Positions 17,935-26,641 are shown, counted from the stretch's first letter. The stretch is DNA of 64,000 nt from Corallincola platygyrae (GCF_039544265.1 NZ_BAABLI010000004.1:124001-188000), one strand, 5' to 3'. Notes: generated by a model not told the origin, from the letters alone. Made by a program: numbers and translations.

Positions 17935-19134
17935 ATGCGAATTTCGTCTCTTGCCATGGCCATCGGCCTAACGCTGACCTGCAGCAGTGCAGGGGCTGCA
18001 GTCAAACTGCAGACAGTAGGCGACCTGATGGAAAACACCGAATTTTCTTTCGGTGGCTACATCAAACTAGACGCATTCTGGAGTGATTACAGTGACGGTA
18101 AGTTGTCTTCCAACAATATTGGTCGACAGTTCTACGTACCCTCTACTATCCCGGTATGTACTGACCCGAACGGTTGTGACGAGGGTGATACCACCATGGA
18201 TGCACATGCCAGAACCACCCGGTTCAATTTCGGCACCGTAACCAAGATGGAAGACCACACCATCAAGACCTTCCTGGAGCTTGACTTTACCGCAACGCCG
18301 GGTGGTAACGAGCGAGTATCAAACAGTTATGAGCCTCGTATTCGTCATGCCTTCTTCACGTTTGATGACTGGCTGTTTGGTCAAACCTGGACCACATTCC
18401 AAAACACCGCGGTGCTACCTGAAGCAGTCGACTTTATTGGTGTATCAGAGAGTACTGTGTTTGAGCGTCAGGCAATGGTCCGTTACACCATGGGTAACTG
18501 GCAGTTTGCGCTTGAAAATCCTGAAACCACTTACACGCCCTATTCTGGCGGTGCTGATCAGCCAGGTGGCGGCCGTGTAGATAGTGACGACAGCATGCTG
18601 CCGGACGGCATTGTGCGTTACAACATGAGCACCGATTACGGCCAGTACGTGGTTGCCGGTATGGTGCGCCAGCTGGAATACGATGCGGCAGACAATGACG
18701 ACACCACCGTCGGTTATGGTGTTAGCTTCTCCGGTAAGATCCCACTGGGAAAAGACGATATTCGCTTTATGGTGACAGGTGGTTCAGGCGTTGGCCGTTA
18801 TCTTGGCCTGAACTTCATTAACGGTGCAGTGCTGGATGAAGACGGCGGCCTGGAAGCGATTGATAGTGTGGCTGGATTTGTATCTTACCGTCACTGGTGG
18901 GGAGATAAATGGCGCTCAAACTTCTACGTTGGCGGCATTGAAGCGGACAACGATGACCAGTACACCGGTATGTATGCGAATAAATCCGCCTACAGTGCCC
19001 ACGCTAACCTGATGTACTCACCCGTGCCACGCATGACCTTTGGTGTTGAGTTGATGTACGCCGAGCGTGAGCTGGAGTCTGGTGATACAGGTGATATGAC
19101 CCGTCTGATGTTTGGTGCGAAGTACGCGCTTTAA
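17935..19134 (+). CDS. DcaP-like outer-membrane porin
   Basis: Starting at the ATG 17935 (AAGGAG nine bases upstream) gives 399 residues with a clean signal peptide ending SSAGA-AV. The longer frame from 17854 runs through the promoter and is rejected. The mature part opens with a short helix (KLQTVGDLMENTE) then FSFGGYIKLDAFWSDYSDG, and ends in aromatic/hydrophobic alternation TRLMFGAKYAL, a barrel terminal strand. The layout matches DcaP-like trimeric porins, which pass dicarboxylates and other small anions. Following acs, it may admit organic acids. An intrinsic terminator follows. Confidence 0.85.
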   Translation: MRISSLAMAIGLTLTCSSAGAAVKLQTVGDLMENTEFSFGGYIKLDAFWSDYSDGKLSSNNIGRQFYVPSTIPVCTDPNGCDEGDTTMDAHARTTRFNFGTVTKMEDHTIKTFLELDFTATPGGNERVSNSYEPRIRHAFFTFDDWLFGQTWTTFQNTAVLPEAVDFIGVSESTVFERQAMVRYTMGNWQFALENPETTYTPYSGGADQPGGGRVDSDDSMLPDGIVRYNMSTDYGQYVVAGMVRQLEYDAADNDDTTVGYGVSFSGKIPLGKDDIRFMVTGGSGVGRYLGLNFINGAVLDEDGGLEAIDSVAGFVSYRHWWGDKWRSNFYVGGIEADNDDQYTGMYANKSAYSAHANLMYSPVPRMTFGVELMYAERELESGDTGDMTRLMFGAKYAL

Positions 19135-19155
19135 TCGCGGCTACTAAACTTTGTT

Positions 19156-19185
19156 AAAAACGCTGGCTATTGTCAGCGTTTTTTT
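19156..19185 (+). terminator. Intrinsic terminator after the porin gene
   Basis: AAAAACGCTG / CAGCGTTTTT arms with an 8-base loop and a run of seven T lie 21 bases past the porin stop. The structure covers a TTG that would otherwise serve as a start for the next frame. Confidence 0.85.
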
Positions 19186-19244
19186 ATGGCTGCGAATTTA
19201 TTAAAGTAGCAATCAAGCTTGCTCCCATTTCAACGGAAACACCA

Positions 19245-19706
19245 TTGATAAATCGCTCCCTTGTTTGCCTGGTTTTCACGCTATGGACATCCACCGTGTC
19301 TTCCGATGATATGGAAAACATCGCACCGTTTACCTCTGATGGCTGCAGTGCCTTTCCTGACGGCACCTTTGAGCAACAGGATTTATGGTTAAGCTGTTGC
19401 CATGCTCACGATGTTGCTTATTGGATGGGGGGCACCTATGAACAGCGTGAGCAGGCGGACGAAGAGCTGCGTGCCTGCGTAGCCGATTTGGGTGAGCCTG
19501 CTATCGGCCTGTTGATGCAAGCAGGTGTGCGTGTCGGTGGCACTCCATTTGCGCCGACCACATTCCGTTGGGGTTATGGATGGTCATTTCCGCGGGGCTA
19601 CAAGCCACTAACGGATAGGGAAAGGCTGCAAGCTGAAAAATTGTTGAAGGACTATCTGGGCGGGGTGGTTGAAAAGCCCCCTCTAGAGGGAGTAGGAGAG
19701 GGCTAG
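19245..19706 (+). CDS. Secreted phospholipase A2-like protein
   Basis: The chosen start is the TTG at 19245, giving 153 residues with a signal peptide (INRSLVCLVFTLWTSTVSS). The longer frame starts inside a terminator; the ATG at 19311 would remove the signal. Near residues 33-62 the mature protein reads DGCSAFPDGTF then LSCCHAHDVAYWMGG. The CCxxHDxxY core with its preceding DGCSxxPD segment resembles secreted phospholipases A2, where the His-Asp pair does catalysis and the Gly/Cys-rich loop binds calcium. The PLA2 activity is inferred from this motif only. Convergent with nirC. Confidence 0.55.
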   Translation: MINRSLVCLVFTLWTSTVSSDDMENIAPFTSDGCSAFPDGTFEQQDLWLSCCHAHDVAYWMGGTYEQREQADEELRACVADLGEPAIGLLMQAGVRVGGTPFAPTTFRWGYGWSFPRGYKPLTDRERLQAEKLLKDYLGGVVEKPPLEGVGEG

Positions 19707-19712
19707 GTTGTC

Positions 19713-19744
19713 AGAGAACCTGATTCAACCAAGTTCTCTTTTCT
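19713..19744. terminator. Terminator between convergent PLA2-like gene and nirC
   Basis: AGAGAAC / GTTCTCT arms (19713-19719 and 19733-19739) with a 13-base loop, followed by TTTTC, end the plus-strand gene. nirC ends at 19761 on the other strand. Confidence 0.6.
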
Positions 19745-19760
19745 ATGTTATTCGGCGCTT

Positions 19761-20582
19761 TTAGGCTTCAGCGCTGGCGTTACGTGCAGGCAGGGTTTTA
19801 CCGTGCGTCACATAGATGCTCAGGCCAGTAACCAACAAACCACCTACCAGGTTGCCCAAAGTGACCGGGATCTGGTTCCAGATCAGCCAGTCAGCCACGG
19901 TGAACTCAGCCCCCAGCATCATGCCCAGCGGGAACAGGTACATGTTTACCACGGCGTGTTCGAATACCAAGCCGAAGAAGATAAAGATAGGGAACCACAT
20001 CGCCACGACTTTGCCACCAACAGAGCGGGAAACCATGGCTCCAACCACGCCCAGAGACACCATCCAGTTACACAGGATCCCTTTAACGAATACAGTGATC
20101 CAGCCAGCCATGCCATGTTCAGCAAAACCCAAAGTACGGGCAGTAGACCCTTTGATAAATGCTTGGCCAACGGCGCCTGGTTCAACGGTAAAGGTCATGG
20201 TGAAGGTGAGGGCGACTAAGAAAGCCACTGAAAGTGCGCCGATCAGGTTACCCAGAGCCACTAAGCCCCAGTTACGTAGTACGCCGCCCATGGTCACCCC
20301 AGGACGCTTTTCAAACAGGGCTAGCGGTGCCAATGCAAATACGCCGGTGAGTAGGTCAAAGCCCATCAGGTTCAAAATACAAAAGCCAACCGGAAATACC
20401 AGTGCCCCAATAATTGGGTAGCCGGTTTGCACTGCTGTGGTAATGGCTACCGCCACAGCGATCGCCAGGATCGCACCCGCCATAATGGCGCGTACAAGGG
20501 TGTCGCGTGTGGACATAAAGACTTTGGATTCGCCCGCATCAATCATGGTTTGGGCAAGTTCTGCCGGTTTTACGTAAGACAT
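19761..20582 (-). CDS. nirC: Formate/nitrite-family channel, probable nitrite transporter
   Basis: The ATG at 20582 (MSYVKPAEL) follows GAGGATCACT, a good ribosome site, giving 273 residues; a start four codons earlier is less likely. Six hydrophobic segments fit the pentameric FNT family, which passes nitrite or formate through the inner membrane. Placement 35 bases after nirD in the order nirB-nirD-nirC supports the nitrite role (NirC) over FocA. It would supply nitrite to cytosolic NirBD and remove toxic excess. Confidence 0.82.
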   Translation of the reverse strand: MSYVKPAELAQTMIDAGESKVFMSTRDTLVRAIMAGAILAIAVAVAITTAVQTGYPIIGALVFPVGFCILNLMGFDLLTGVFALAPLALFEKRPGVTMGGVLRNWGLVALGNLIGALSVAFLVALTFTMTFTVEPGAVGQAFIKGSTARTLGFAEHGMAGWITVFVKGILCNWMVSLGVVGAMVSRSVGGKVVAMWFPIFIFFGLVFEHAVVNMYLFPLGMMLGAEFTVADWLIWNQIPVTLGNLVGGLLVTGLSIYVTHGKTLPARNASAEA

Positions 20583-20617
20583 AGTGATCCTCAATTTCCT
20601 ATTTGATTTTTAATTCG

Positions 20618-20944
20618 TTATGCCTGCAGCGTGACCGCGCCACCACTGACCTTGACTGGGTAAGTGCTGACGTTGACGGTCGCGTTTTCCATGCAACTGC
20701 CGTCGCTCAAGTTAAAGCGCTGTTTCTTCAGCGGGCTGGCCACCCACAGCTGGCCGTCGTGTTCACAGATAATGCCTCGCGAAAGCACATTGGCTTTGGC
20801 AAAGGGGTCCATGTTGTCGATGGCAAACACCTGCTCATCGGCGCGAGGACGGAAGATGGCGATCTGCTGGCCGTTTACCAGTGCGCATACGCCTGTGCCC
20901 GGCGCTATCTGGTCGATTTCACACACGTGCTTCCACTGGCTCAT
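20618..20944 (-). CDS. nirD: Nitrite reductase (NADH) small subunit
   Basis: The 108-residue length matches NirD. It has a Rieske-like fold without iron-sulfur ligands; segments such as VFAIDNMDPFAKANVLSRGI and LWVASPLKKQRFNLSDG are typical. The start codon overlaps the nirB stop in an ATGA at 20941-20944, so translation is coupled. NirD partners NirB in the cytosolic NADH-dependent six-electron reduction of nitrite to ammonium. Confidence 0.93.
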   Translation of the reverse strand: MSQWKHVCEIDQIAPGTGVCALVNGQQIAIFRPRADEQVFAIDNMDPFAKANVLSRGIICEHDGQLWVASPLKKQRFNLSDGSCMENATVNVSTYPVKVSGGAVTLQA

Positions 20945-23499
20945 GCCATCTCCTCCAGAGTAATTTTGAATTCAGGTGCTTTTTCTCTAATCGTTGCTGG
21001 TCGGTGCTGATCACGCTCCGAGACAAACTTGACGTTGTCATCGCGCTCGTCGCTATTGATGAAGTGTGCAAAGCGTGCGAGCTGCTCTGGCTTGTCGAGG
21101 GTGGCTTGCCACTCGCAGGCAAAACTGTCGACCAGGGTCTGCACATCTTTTTCCAACTGGGTGTTGATGCCGAGCTTGTCGTTGATGATGACATCGCGCA
21201 GGTAGTCGATACCGCCTTCAAGGTTTTCTAACCAAACCGAGGTGCGCTGCAGCTTATCTGCGGTACGGATGTAGAACATCATGAAACGGTCGATGTACTT
21301 GAGCAGGGTGTCCTGATCCAGGTCGCTGGCGAGCAGGTCAGCATGGCGTGGTTTCATACCACCGTTCCCACACACGTACATGTTCCAGCCAGCATCGGTG
21401 GCGATAATGCCCAGGTCTTTGCCCTGCGCTTCCGCACATTCACGGGTACAGCCAGATACGCCGAACTTCATTTTGTGCGGGGTACGAATGCCTTTGTAGC
21501 GGTTCTCAATAAGTACACCGAGACCGACGCTGTCCTGCACGCCAAACCGGCACCAGGTGCTCCCGACACAGGTTTTGGCCATGCGAAGTGCTTTCGCATA
21601 GGCCTGACCGGTTTCGTAACCGGCATCTATTAACTTGCGCCAGATCTCCGGCAGGTCATCTTTCTGGACGCCAAACAAGCCGATACGTTGTGCACCGGTG
21701 ACCTTGGTGTAGAGCTTGTATTCTTCGGCGACGGCCGCCAAAGCTGCTAATGCTTTTGGTGTGACTTCACCACCTGCCATACGTGGAATCACCGAATAGG
21801 TACCATCCTTCTGCATATTGCCGAGGAAGTTATCGTTGGTGTCCTGCAGTTTTAGGTGGTCGTCGTTGAGAACATGTTCGCCCCAGCAAGACGCGAGCAT
21901 TGATCCTACTGCTGGCTTACAGACTTCACAGCCGTAGCCCTTGCCATGCTTTTCTATCAGTTGTTCAAAGGTGGTGATCTTCTCGACTCGGATCAGGTGG
22001 AATAGCTCCTGACGGGAATACTCAAAGTGTTCACACAGATGGTTATTTACTTCGACGCCCGCTTTGGCCAGCTCGCTATTCAGCACCTGCGTGATCATGG
22101 GAATACAACCACCACAACCGGTACCTGCATTGGTTTCTGCTTTTACCGCTGCCATGGTGGTGTGGCCATCCGCTACTGCCTGCGCGATCTTGCCCTTGGT
22201 GACATCAAAACAGGAGCAGAGCACGGCAGAATCGGGTAATGCATCGGCTCCCATGGCGGGTTTTTCCGCTCCCGCATGGGCCGGCAGGATCAGGGTGTCG
22301 GGATGCTCTGGCAGATCGATCTCATTGAGCATCATCTGCAACAGGTTGCCGTAGTCTGAGGTATCGCCAACCAATACGGCACCCAGTAGTTTGTTGCCAT
22401 CCTCAGATACGATCAGGCGTTTGTAGACCTCTTCCTGCTCATCCAGATAAACAAAGCTGCGGCTACCGGGAGTGCGGCCGTTAGTATCGCCAATACCACC
22501 GACATCTACGCCCAGCAGTTTCAGCTTGGCACTCATATCGGCCCCTTCGAACTCGCTGCTGTCGCCCTCGCTGTTTCCAGCAGTCAGGTGGTCAACAACG
22601 ACCTGAGCCATCTTGTAGCCTGGCGCGACCAGGCCGTAGAAACGCCCCTGCCATGAGGCACATTCGCCGATGGCATAGATATCTTGGTCTGAGGTTTGGC
22701 AATAGTTGTTAATCGCAATGCCGCCGCGCTCGGCGATGGTTAGCTCAGACTGACGTGCCAGTTTGTCCTGAGGGCGGATACCGGTAGAAAACACAATAAA
22801 GTCGACGTCGAGCGAACTGCCATCGGCAAAGTTCATTCGTTTGCCGGTGTCGTTATTGATGATCTCCTGGGTGTTCTTGCCTGTGTGCACTTGCACGCCC
22901 AGCTGCTCGATTTTCTTTCTCAGTTGTTGGCCGCCTTGCTGGTCCAACTGTTCAGCCATCAGCACGGGGGCAAACTCAACCACATGGGATTGCATACCGA
23001 GGGCTTGCAGTGCTCCTGCGGCTTCAAGACCCAGCAAGCCTCCGCCAACAACAGCGCCCGACTTGCCATGTTTAGCTGCGGCGGCGATCGCGTCTAAGTC
23101 TTCGATGGTTCGGTAGACATAGCAGCCTTTTTGCTCTGCGCCCTGAATAGGCGGCACCCAAGGGTAGGCGCCGGTGGCCATAATCAGTTTGTCGTACGCG
23201 ATCTCATGACCGGCCGCTGAGTAAACAATCTTTTGCTCGCGATCGATATGGGTCGCACGCTCGCCAAGCAATACATTGACGCCATGCTTGTCGTAGAAAT
23301 TAGGTTTGACCAGAGACAGTTCTTCGGCGGTGTGATGACCGAAGTAAGAGGAGAGGTGAACACGGTCGTAGGCAACCCGGGGCTCTTCACAGAAAACGGT
23401 GATATCAAATTGCTTGGCGTCATCACGCTCAACCAACTCTTCGATAAAGCGGTGACCGACCATGCCGTTACCGACAATCACCAGGCGGGTTTTACTCAT
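20941..23499 (-). CDS. nirB: Nitrite reductase (NADH) large subunit
   Basis: From the ATG at 23499 (MSKTRLVIVG) it has 852 residues; a GTG/ATG five codons earlier lacks support. Domains in order: FAD/NAD(P) disulfide-reductase-like part with GNGMVG near 11 and a second nucleotide loop VGGGLLGLEAAG near 152; two BFD-like [2Fe-2S] segments with CSCFDV and CGGCIP (~425-470) and a later GCEVCKP; then the sulfite/nitrite reductase half with the four-Cys siroheme/[4Fe-4S] set (TCVGSTWC ... SGCTRECAEAQG). It takes electrons from NADH and reduces nitrite to ammonium. Heads the operon nirB-nirD-nirC. Confidence 0.95.
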   Translation of the reverse strand: MSKTRLVIVGNGMVGHRFIEELVERDDAKQFDITVFCEEPRVAYDRVHLSSYFGHHTAEELSLVKPNFYDKHGVNVLLGERATHIDREQKIVYSAAGHEIAYDKLIMATGAYPWVPPIQGAEQKGCYVYRTIEDLDAIAAAAKHGKSGAVVGGGLLGLEAAGALQALGMQSHVVEFAPVLMAEQLDQQGGQQLRKKIEQLGVQVHTGKNTQEIINNDTGKRMNFADGSSLDVDFIVFSTGIRPQDKLARQSELTIAERGGIAINNYCQTSDQDIYAIGECASWQGRFYGLVAPGYKMAQVVVDHLTAGNSEGDSSEFEGADMSAKLKLLGVDVGGIGDTNGRTPGSRSFVYLDEQEEVYKRLIVSEDGNKLLGAVLVGDTSDYGNLLQMMLNEIDLPEHPDTLILPAHAGAEKPAMGADALPDSAVLCSCFDVTKGKIAQAVADGHTTMAAVKAETNAGTGCGGCIPMITQVLNSELAKAGVEVNNHLCEHFEYSRQELFHLIRVEKITTFEQLIEKHGKGYGCEVCKPAVGSMLASCWGEHVLNDDHLKLQDTNDNFLGNMQKDGTYSVIPRMAGGEVTPKALAALAAVAEEYKLYTKVTGAQRIGLFGVQKDDLPEIWRKLIDAGYETGQAYAKALRMAKTCVGSTWCRFGVQDSVGLGVLIENRYKGIRTPHKMKFGVSGCTRECAEAQGKDLGIIATDAGWNMYVCGNGGMKPRHADLLASDLDQDTLLKYIDRFMMFYIRTADKLQRTSVWLENLEGGIDYLRDVIINDKLGINTQLEKDVQTLVDSFACEWQATLDKPEQLARFAHFINSDERDDNVKFVSERDQHRPATIREKAPEFKITLEEMA

Positions 23500-23595
23500 A
23501 CGACTTCCTACCAAACCAAAAAATGATAAAACGCGCGGGATGTTATCGAGCTGTGAAAATGGTGAGGCGGGGTCAGATCAAACTGGTACGGCGAT

Positions 23596-23611
23596 TATCT
23601 CTAAAGTGGTA
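23596..23611 (-). promoter_or_regulatory. Candidate NarL/NarP 7-2-7 site upstream of nirB
   Basis: Read on the minus strand the 16 bases are TACCACTTTAGAGATA. Against the known NarP/NarL heptamer pair (TACYYMT-NN-AKRRGTA) six of seven positions match in each half. A perfect single heptamer TACTCCT lies just upstream on the same strand (23630-23636). The site is about 100 bases before the nirB start, a reasonable place for nitrate/nitrite control of nirBDC. Confidence 0.4.
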
Positions 23612-23900
23612 TCTAAAAAGTTACTTTAGGAGTAGGTCGGTGGTGATTAACGTGAGGCGCTAGACAACCTTGTTTACGTTAATGGGTAAACCGGACTTGT
23701 CCTTCCCATTTCCATTCCAATTCCAATTCAAACCTATTTTTCATTCCTCCGTTCTTCACTCCTCTCAATTCGTCAGACACAGCACCAAAAAGCAAGTGAT
23801 AAGGCTAACAAGTGTGGTTTCTCTGACGTCAACACCACCTTTGAAGATCGATTGGTTGAGGTTGTGAAAAGCGCTGTTTTCTTTTACTTGCCCCCCTTAA

Positions 23901-23949
23901 AGTGTACACTCAAAAAAACGCATAACATGTTGTTTATAAAGATCTTTAT
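23901..23949. promoter_or_regulatory. Cluster of three short palindromes upstream of the protease operon
   Basis: AGTGTACACT (23901-23910), AACATGTT (23924-23931) and ATAAAGATCTTTAT (23936-23949) are each exact palindromes, packed into 49 bp, 80-130 bases before the 24031 start. They are candidate binding sites for dimeric regulators. I recognise none as a specific known operator. Confidence 0.35.
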
Positions 23950-24030
23950 GAGTTACGCGTGATTTAGTTTTGACTGTTCTATAAGAGATTAAAACAACAG
24001 AAACGGATAAGGGTTTAGGAGGGACCATCT

Positions 24031-24735
24031 ATGAATAAAACGTACTTGATGGCAATTGGAGGGTTGGGTTTTGTTATTGGCGTTAGTGTCATCGGACTAA
24101 GTGCAGCAGTTGATGATTCAACCCATTCTGGTTTGCCAAAAAAACAAGCGATGGAAGATGACCCATTTATTGAAAGAGTTAATGGCTTGCCAGGTTCAGC
24201 AAACACGGATATTGCTCAACGCTCTGAGAAAGTAAAAGGCAATTTGGAACTCGCTGGGCCACCACCAAACGATGGCTCACCGGATAAGGCCACAATCATT
24301 TGGTCACAAACTGGGGGGATTCCCGCTCAGTATGCAGATTTAGAAAATCAGACCGTTGATCGACGATTTATCGAGTTTCAAACCGATACGTTTGTCCATG
24401 CCGCTATCGGTGATGTTTTTGACGTGACCATTCCACAGACAGCTGCGGTACTGGAAACCAAAGTTTCTTCGATAAAAATGCATGCGAACGGCGATAGAAC
24501 CATCGTTGGCGAGTACACCGCCGAAGACGGTCAGCAATATGCGATCACTTTCACTCAGGGAGCGAACGCCCTCTTTGCCCACATAGGCACGCCTACCGAC
24601 ACCTATTTCATGGAAGGACATAACAACCAGGGATGGGTTCTGTCAGGAAGAGATCAGTCTTCATTGAAGACCTGGGAGCACACAGATGCCGTCACAATAC
24701 CGGCTATCAAGCATGTGACGCCACCTCAAGGGTAA
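24031..24735 (+). CDS. Exported protein resembling a metalloprotease prodomain
   Basis: This 234-residue protein has a signal peptide (MNKTYLMAIGGLGFVIGVSV..., cleavage likely after LSAA) and a strong AGGAGG ribosome site. The segment ~110-215 (AIGDVFDVTIPQ; MHANGDRTIVGEYTAEDGQQ; FTQGANALFAHIGTPTDTYF; GWVLSGRD) looks like the inhibitory prodomain that in other bacterial reprolysin-like proteases is fused ahead of the catalytic domain (family knowledge, recalled not searched). The next gene encodes a protease lacking such a domain, in the same frame, 51 bases on. I infer an intermolecular inhibitor or folding helper. It could instead be an unrelated envelope protein. Confidence 0.6.
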   Translation: MNKTYLMAIGGLGFVIGVSVIGLSAAVDDSTHSGLPKKQAMEDDPFIERVNGLPGSANTDIAQRSEKVKGNLELAGPPPNDGSPDKATIIWSQTGGIPAQYADLENQTVDRRFIEFQTDTFVHAAIGDVFDVTIPQTAAVLETKVSSIKMHANGDRTIVGEYTAEDGQQYAITFTQGANALFAHIGTPTDTYFMEGHNNQGWVLSGRDQSSLKTWEHTDAVTIPAIKHVTPPQG

Positions 24736-24786
24736 GTTTCATCATTTAACCAAACAACCAGCAACGTAAGTAAGGGAAATCACACC

Positions 24787-26625
24787 ATGTTAGCTGTCCA
24801 CCGAAAAGTTAAAGGTTTTGCAGCAGGGGTTGGGCTTTGCTCAGCTGCGCTTTTAACACCGCTATTTGCTTGCGCCAACGAAGTTGTTGACGTCATGGTC
24901 CTCTATACCTCTGCCGAGAAGGCGAGACAGAACGGCGCAATAGATACACATATCAACCATCTGGTTGCCGCTACTAACACCATGTACGCCACGAGCAACA
25001 TGGGGATTCGTCTGAGATTGGTTCACAGCCGGGAAATGAATATTGCAGGCGTTGACCAGATGGGCAGCAATGAGCTCAGCCTGTTAAGAAGCAATACGAC
25101 CGTCAGGAATCTGCGAACGCAATATGGTGCGGATGTTGTCACCATGTTGGCTGCATCCACTAACAGTATCTGTGGGATTGGCTATGTAGGAGGTGGAAGC
25201 AATGGCCGCTTTTCCTCATACGCCAGAGACTATGCCTACAACATGGTCGGATGTGGCGCCACCACGTTTGCTCATGAAATTGGCCACAATATTGGCCTTG
25301 CTCATTCTCGTAAACAGGGCGACACCGGCGGTGTATTCGATTACGGCCTGGGATACGGAGTCGACAACCAGTTCGTTACCGTGATGGCCTATCCCTCAGC
25401 ATTTGGTACCTACAACAGCCTCAGCCGTTTTTCAGATCCCACCACATCAGCATGTAATGGCTATGCGTGTGGGGTGAGCAAAGAGTATTCAAATGGTGCG
25501 GATGCGGTTAGCGCGATCAATGCAGTCGCTTCCCAAATTGCCAACTGGTATCCAACCGAAGTTGACGGCGGAAATCCTGGCGATGGCGGCGAGGATTGCC
25601 AACTGCCAGCTAAACCGGGCAAACCTGTCGCCAGTGATATTGGCAGCAGTTCATATACCGCTGCCTGGAGTACAGCTGACAATGCGGCGACCTATCAGGT
25701 GCAGCGCTGGGCTGGTGCCTGGCAAAACTACAGTGTGACTACATCAACACAGGTTGACATTACCGGGGAAACCGGCGATGTCGCATATTCGCGCGTAATC
25801 GGCATCAACAGTTGTGGTGAACAGGGAGAGCCATCGGACTGGGTGAAAGTCGAGCTTCAATCCGACACCGGCGGTCCCGGAGAGGACTGTTCTACACCCG
25901 CTAAACCAAATCAACCTAATGCCGAAAACATCACCAGGACCTCTTTTGACATCTCTTGGGGTCAGGTCAGCGGGGCGGCAACTTATCAGGTTCTACTATG
26001 GAACGGTGCGCAGCGAGTGTGGGAGGAATACACCACAACTGCTGAAACTCAAGTCACGGTGACTGGCATCGCCGAAGATGTTGCTTATGTCGCTGTGGTA
26101 GGAGTGAACCGCTGTGGAACGAAAGGCCAGGCGTCATCTTGGATCGCTGTGACGATGCAGAGTGATCTGCCGCCTGACAACGGTGAAAACCTGATAAGTA
26201 ATGGCAGTTTTGAAAATGGTTCTATCGCGGGTTGGAGCGAAGGGTTTAGTGGCCGTATCAACCTAATCGATAGCAGCCACACGGGAAGCTATGCTCTGGC
26301 AGCCAGCAACCGAACCAACTGGTATGACGGCGTGATGCAGGAGATGACAGGCGTCATTCAGCCATCCAAAACTTATGACATCAGTGCGTGGGTTCGCATG
26401 GCAGCAGGCACAGATAGGGTGCGTATTCAGGTTTGGTATCAGGATGGCGCTGGCGCGCATTGGCTTGATCCTATCCAGCAAAACGTCAGTGCAGATTGGA
26501 GCCAGCTAAAAGGCAGTATCCAGTTAAATGTGTCCGGCAACCTCCAATATGTGCGGTTGTTCATTATGGGGCCTCAGCCGGGACAGACCTTCTATTTAGA
26601 TGATGTGACATTGACAGAGCGTTGA
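24787..26625 (+). CDS. Secreted reprolysin-like zinc metalloprotease with FN3 and carbohydrate-binding modules
   Basis: The protein has 612 residues. A signal peptide ends near ACA-NE at residue 30, and the catalytic domain begins at once (EVVDVMVLYT), with no prodomain. The zinc site HEIGHNIGLAH spans 163-173 and the Met-turn VMAYP lies near 199, as in metzincins of the M12/M72 type. Two FN3-like modules follow (~272-360 and ~367-455), each with Cys near its start and a Cys-Gly near its end. The final ~150 residues (NLISNGSFENGSIAGW ... FYLDDVTL) resemble family 4/9/22 carbohydrate-binding modules. It is likely a secreted protease targeted to polysaccharide or cell walls. Ribosome site AAGGGAAA; terminator downstream. 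Confidence 0.85.
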   Translation: MLAVHRKVKGFAAGVGLCSAALLTPLFACANEVVDVMVLYTSAEKARQNGAIDTHINHLVAATNTMYATSNMGIRLRLVHSREMNIAGVDQMGSNELSLLRSNTTVRNLRTQYGADVVTMLAASTNSICGIGYVGGGSNGRFSSYARDYAYNMVGCGATTFAHEIGHNIGLAHSRKQGDTGGVFDYGLGYGVDNQFVTVMAYPSAFGTYNSLSRFSDPTTSACNGYACGVSKEYSNGADAVSAINAVASQIANWYPTEVDGGNPGDGGEDCQLPAKPGKPVASDIGSSSYTAAWSTADNAATYQVQRWAGAWQNYSVTTSTQVDITGETGDVAYSRVIGINSCGEQGEPSDWVKVELQSDTGGPGEDCSTPAKPNQPNAENITRTSFDISWGQVSGAATYQVLLWNGAQRVWEEYTTTAETQVTVTGIAEDVAYVAVVGVNRCGTKGQASSWIAVTMQSDLPPDNGENLISNGSFENGSIAGWSEGFSGRINLIDSSHTGSYALAASNRTNWYDGVMQEMTGVIQPSKTYDISAWVRMAAGTDRVRIQVWYQDGAGAHWLDPIQQNVSADWSQLKGSIQLNVSGNLQYVRLFIMGPQPGQTFYLDDVTLTER

Positions 26626-26641
26626 TGGAAGTGAACGAGGA

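Larger units (their letters stand above)
23500..24030. other. 531-bp divergent spacer between nirB and the secreted-protease cluster
   Basis: The nirB side carries a NarL/NarP-like site (separate entry) and an FNR-like half-site ATCAA at 23577-23581. The middle holds a pyrimidine-rich run of TTCC/AATTCC units at about 23700-23735. The right side carries three palindromes (separate entry). A 65-codon frame at 23670-23867 is dominated by that biased run and is not treated as a gene. Confidence 0.4.

Noticed and set aside
19170..19244. Longer start of the PLA2-like gene
   Set aside because: It starts inside the porin terminator.
23670..23867. 65-codon frame between nirB and the protease operon
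   Set aside because: The product is dominated by a Phe/Pro run from a pyrimidine-rich repeat, and there is no ribosome site.
24733..24786. Possible sequencing error splitting one protease gene
   Set aside because: The second gene has its own signal peptide and ribosome site, so two proteins are more likely than a single broken one. Readthrough is not excluded.
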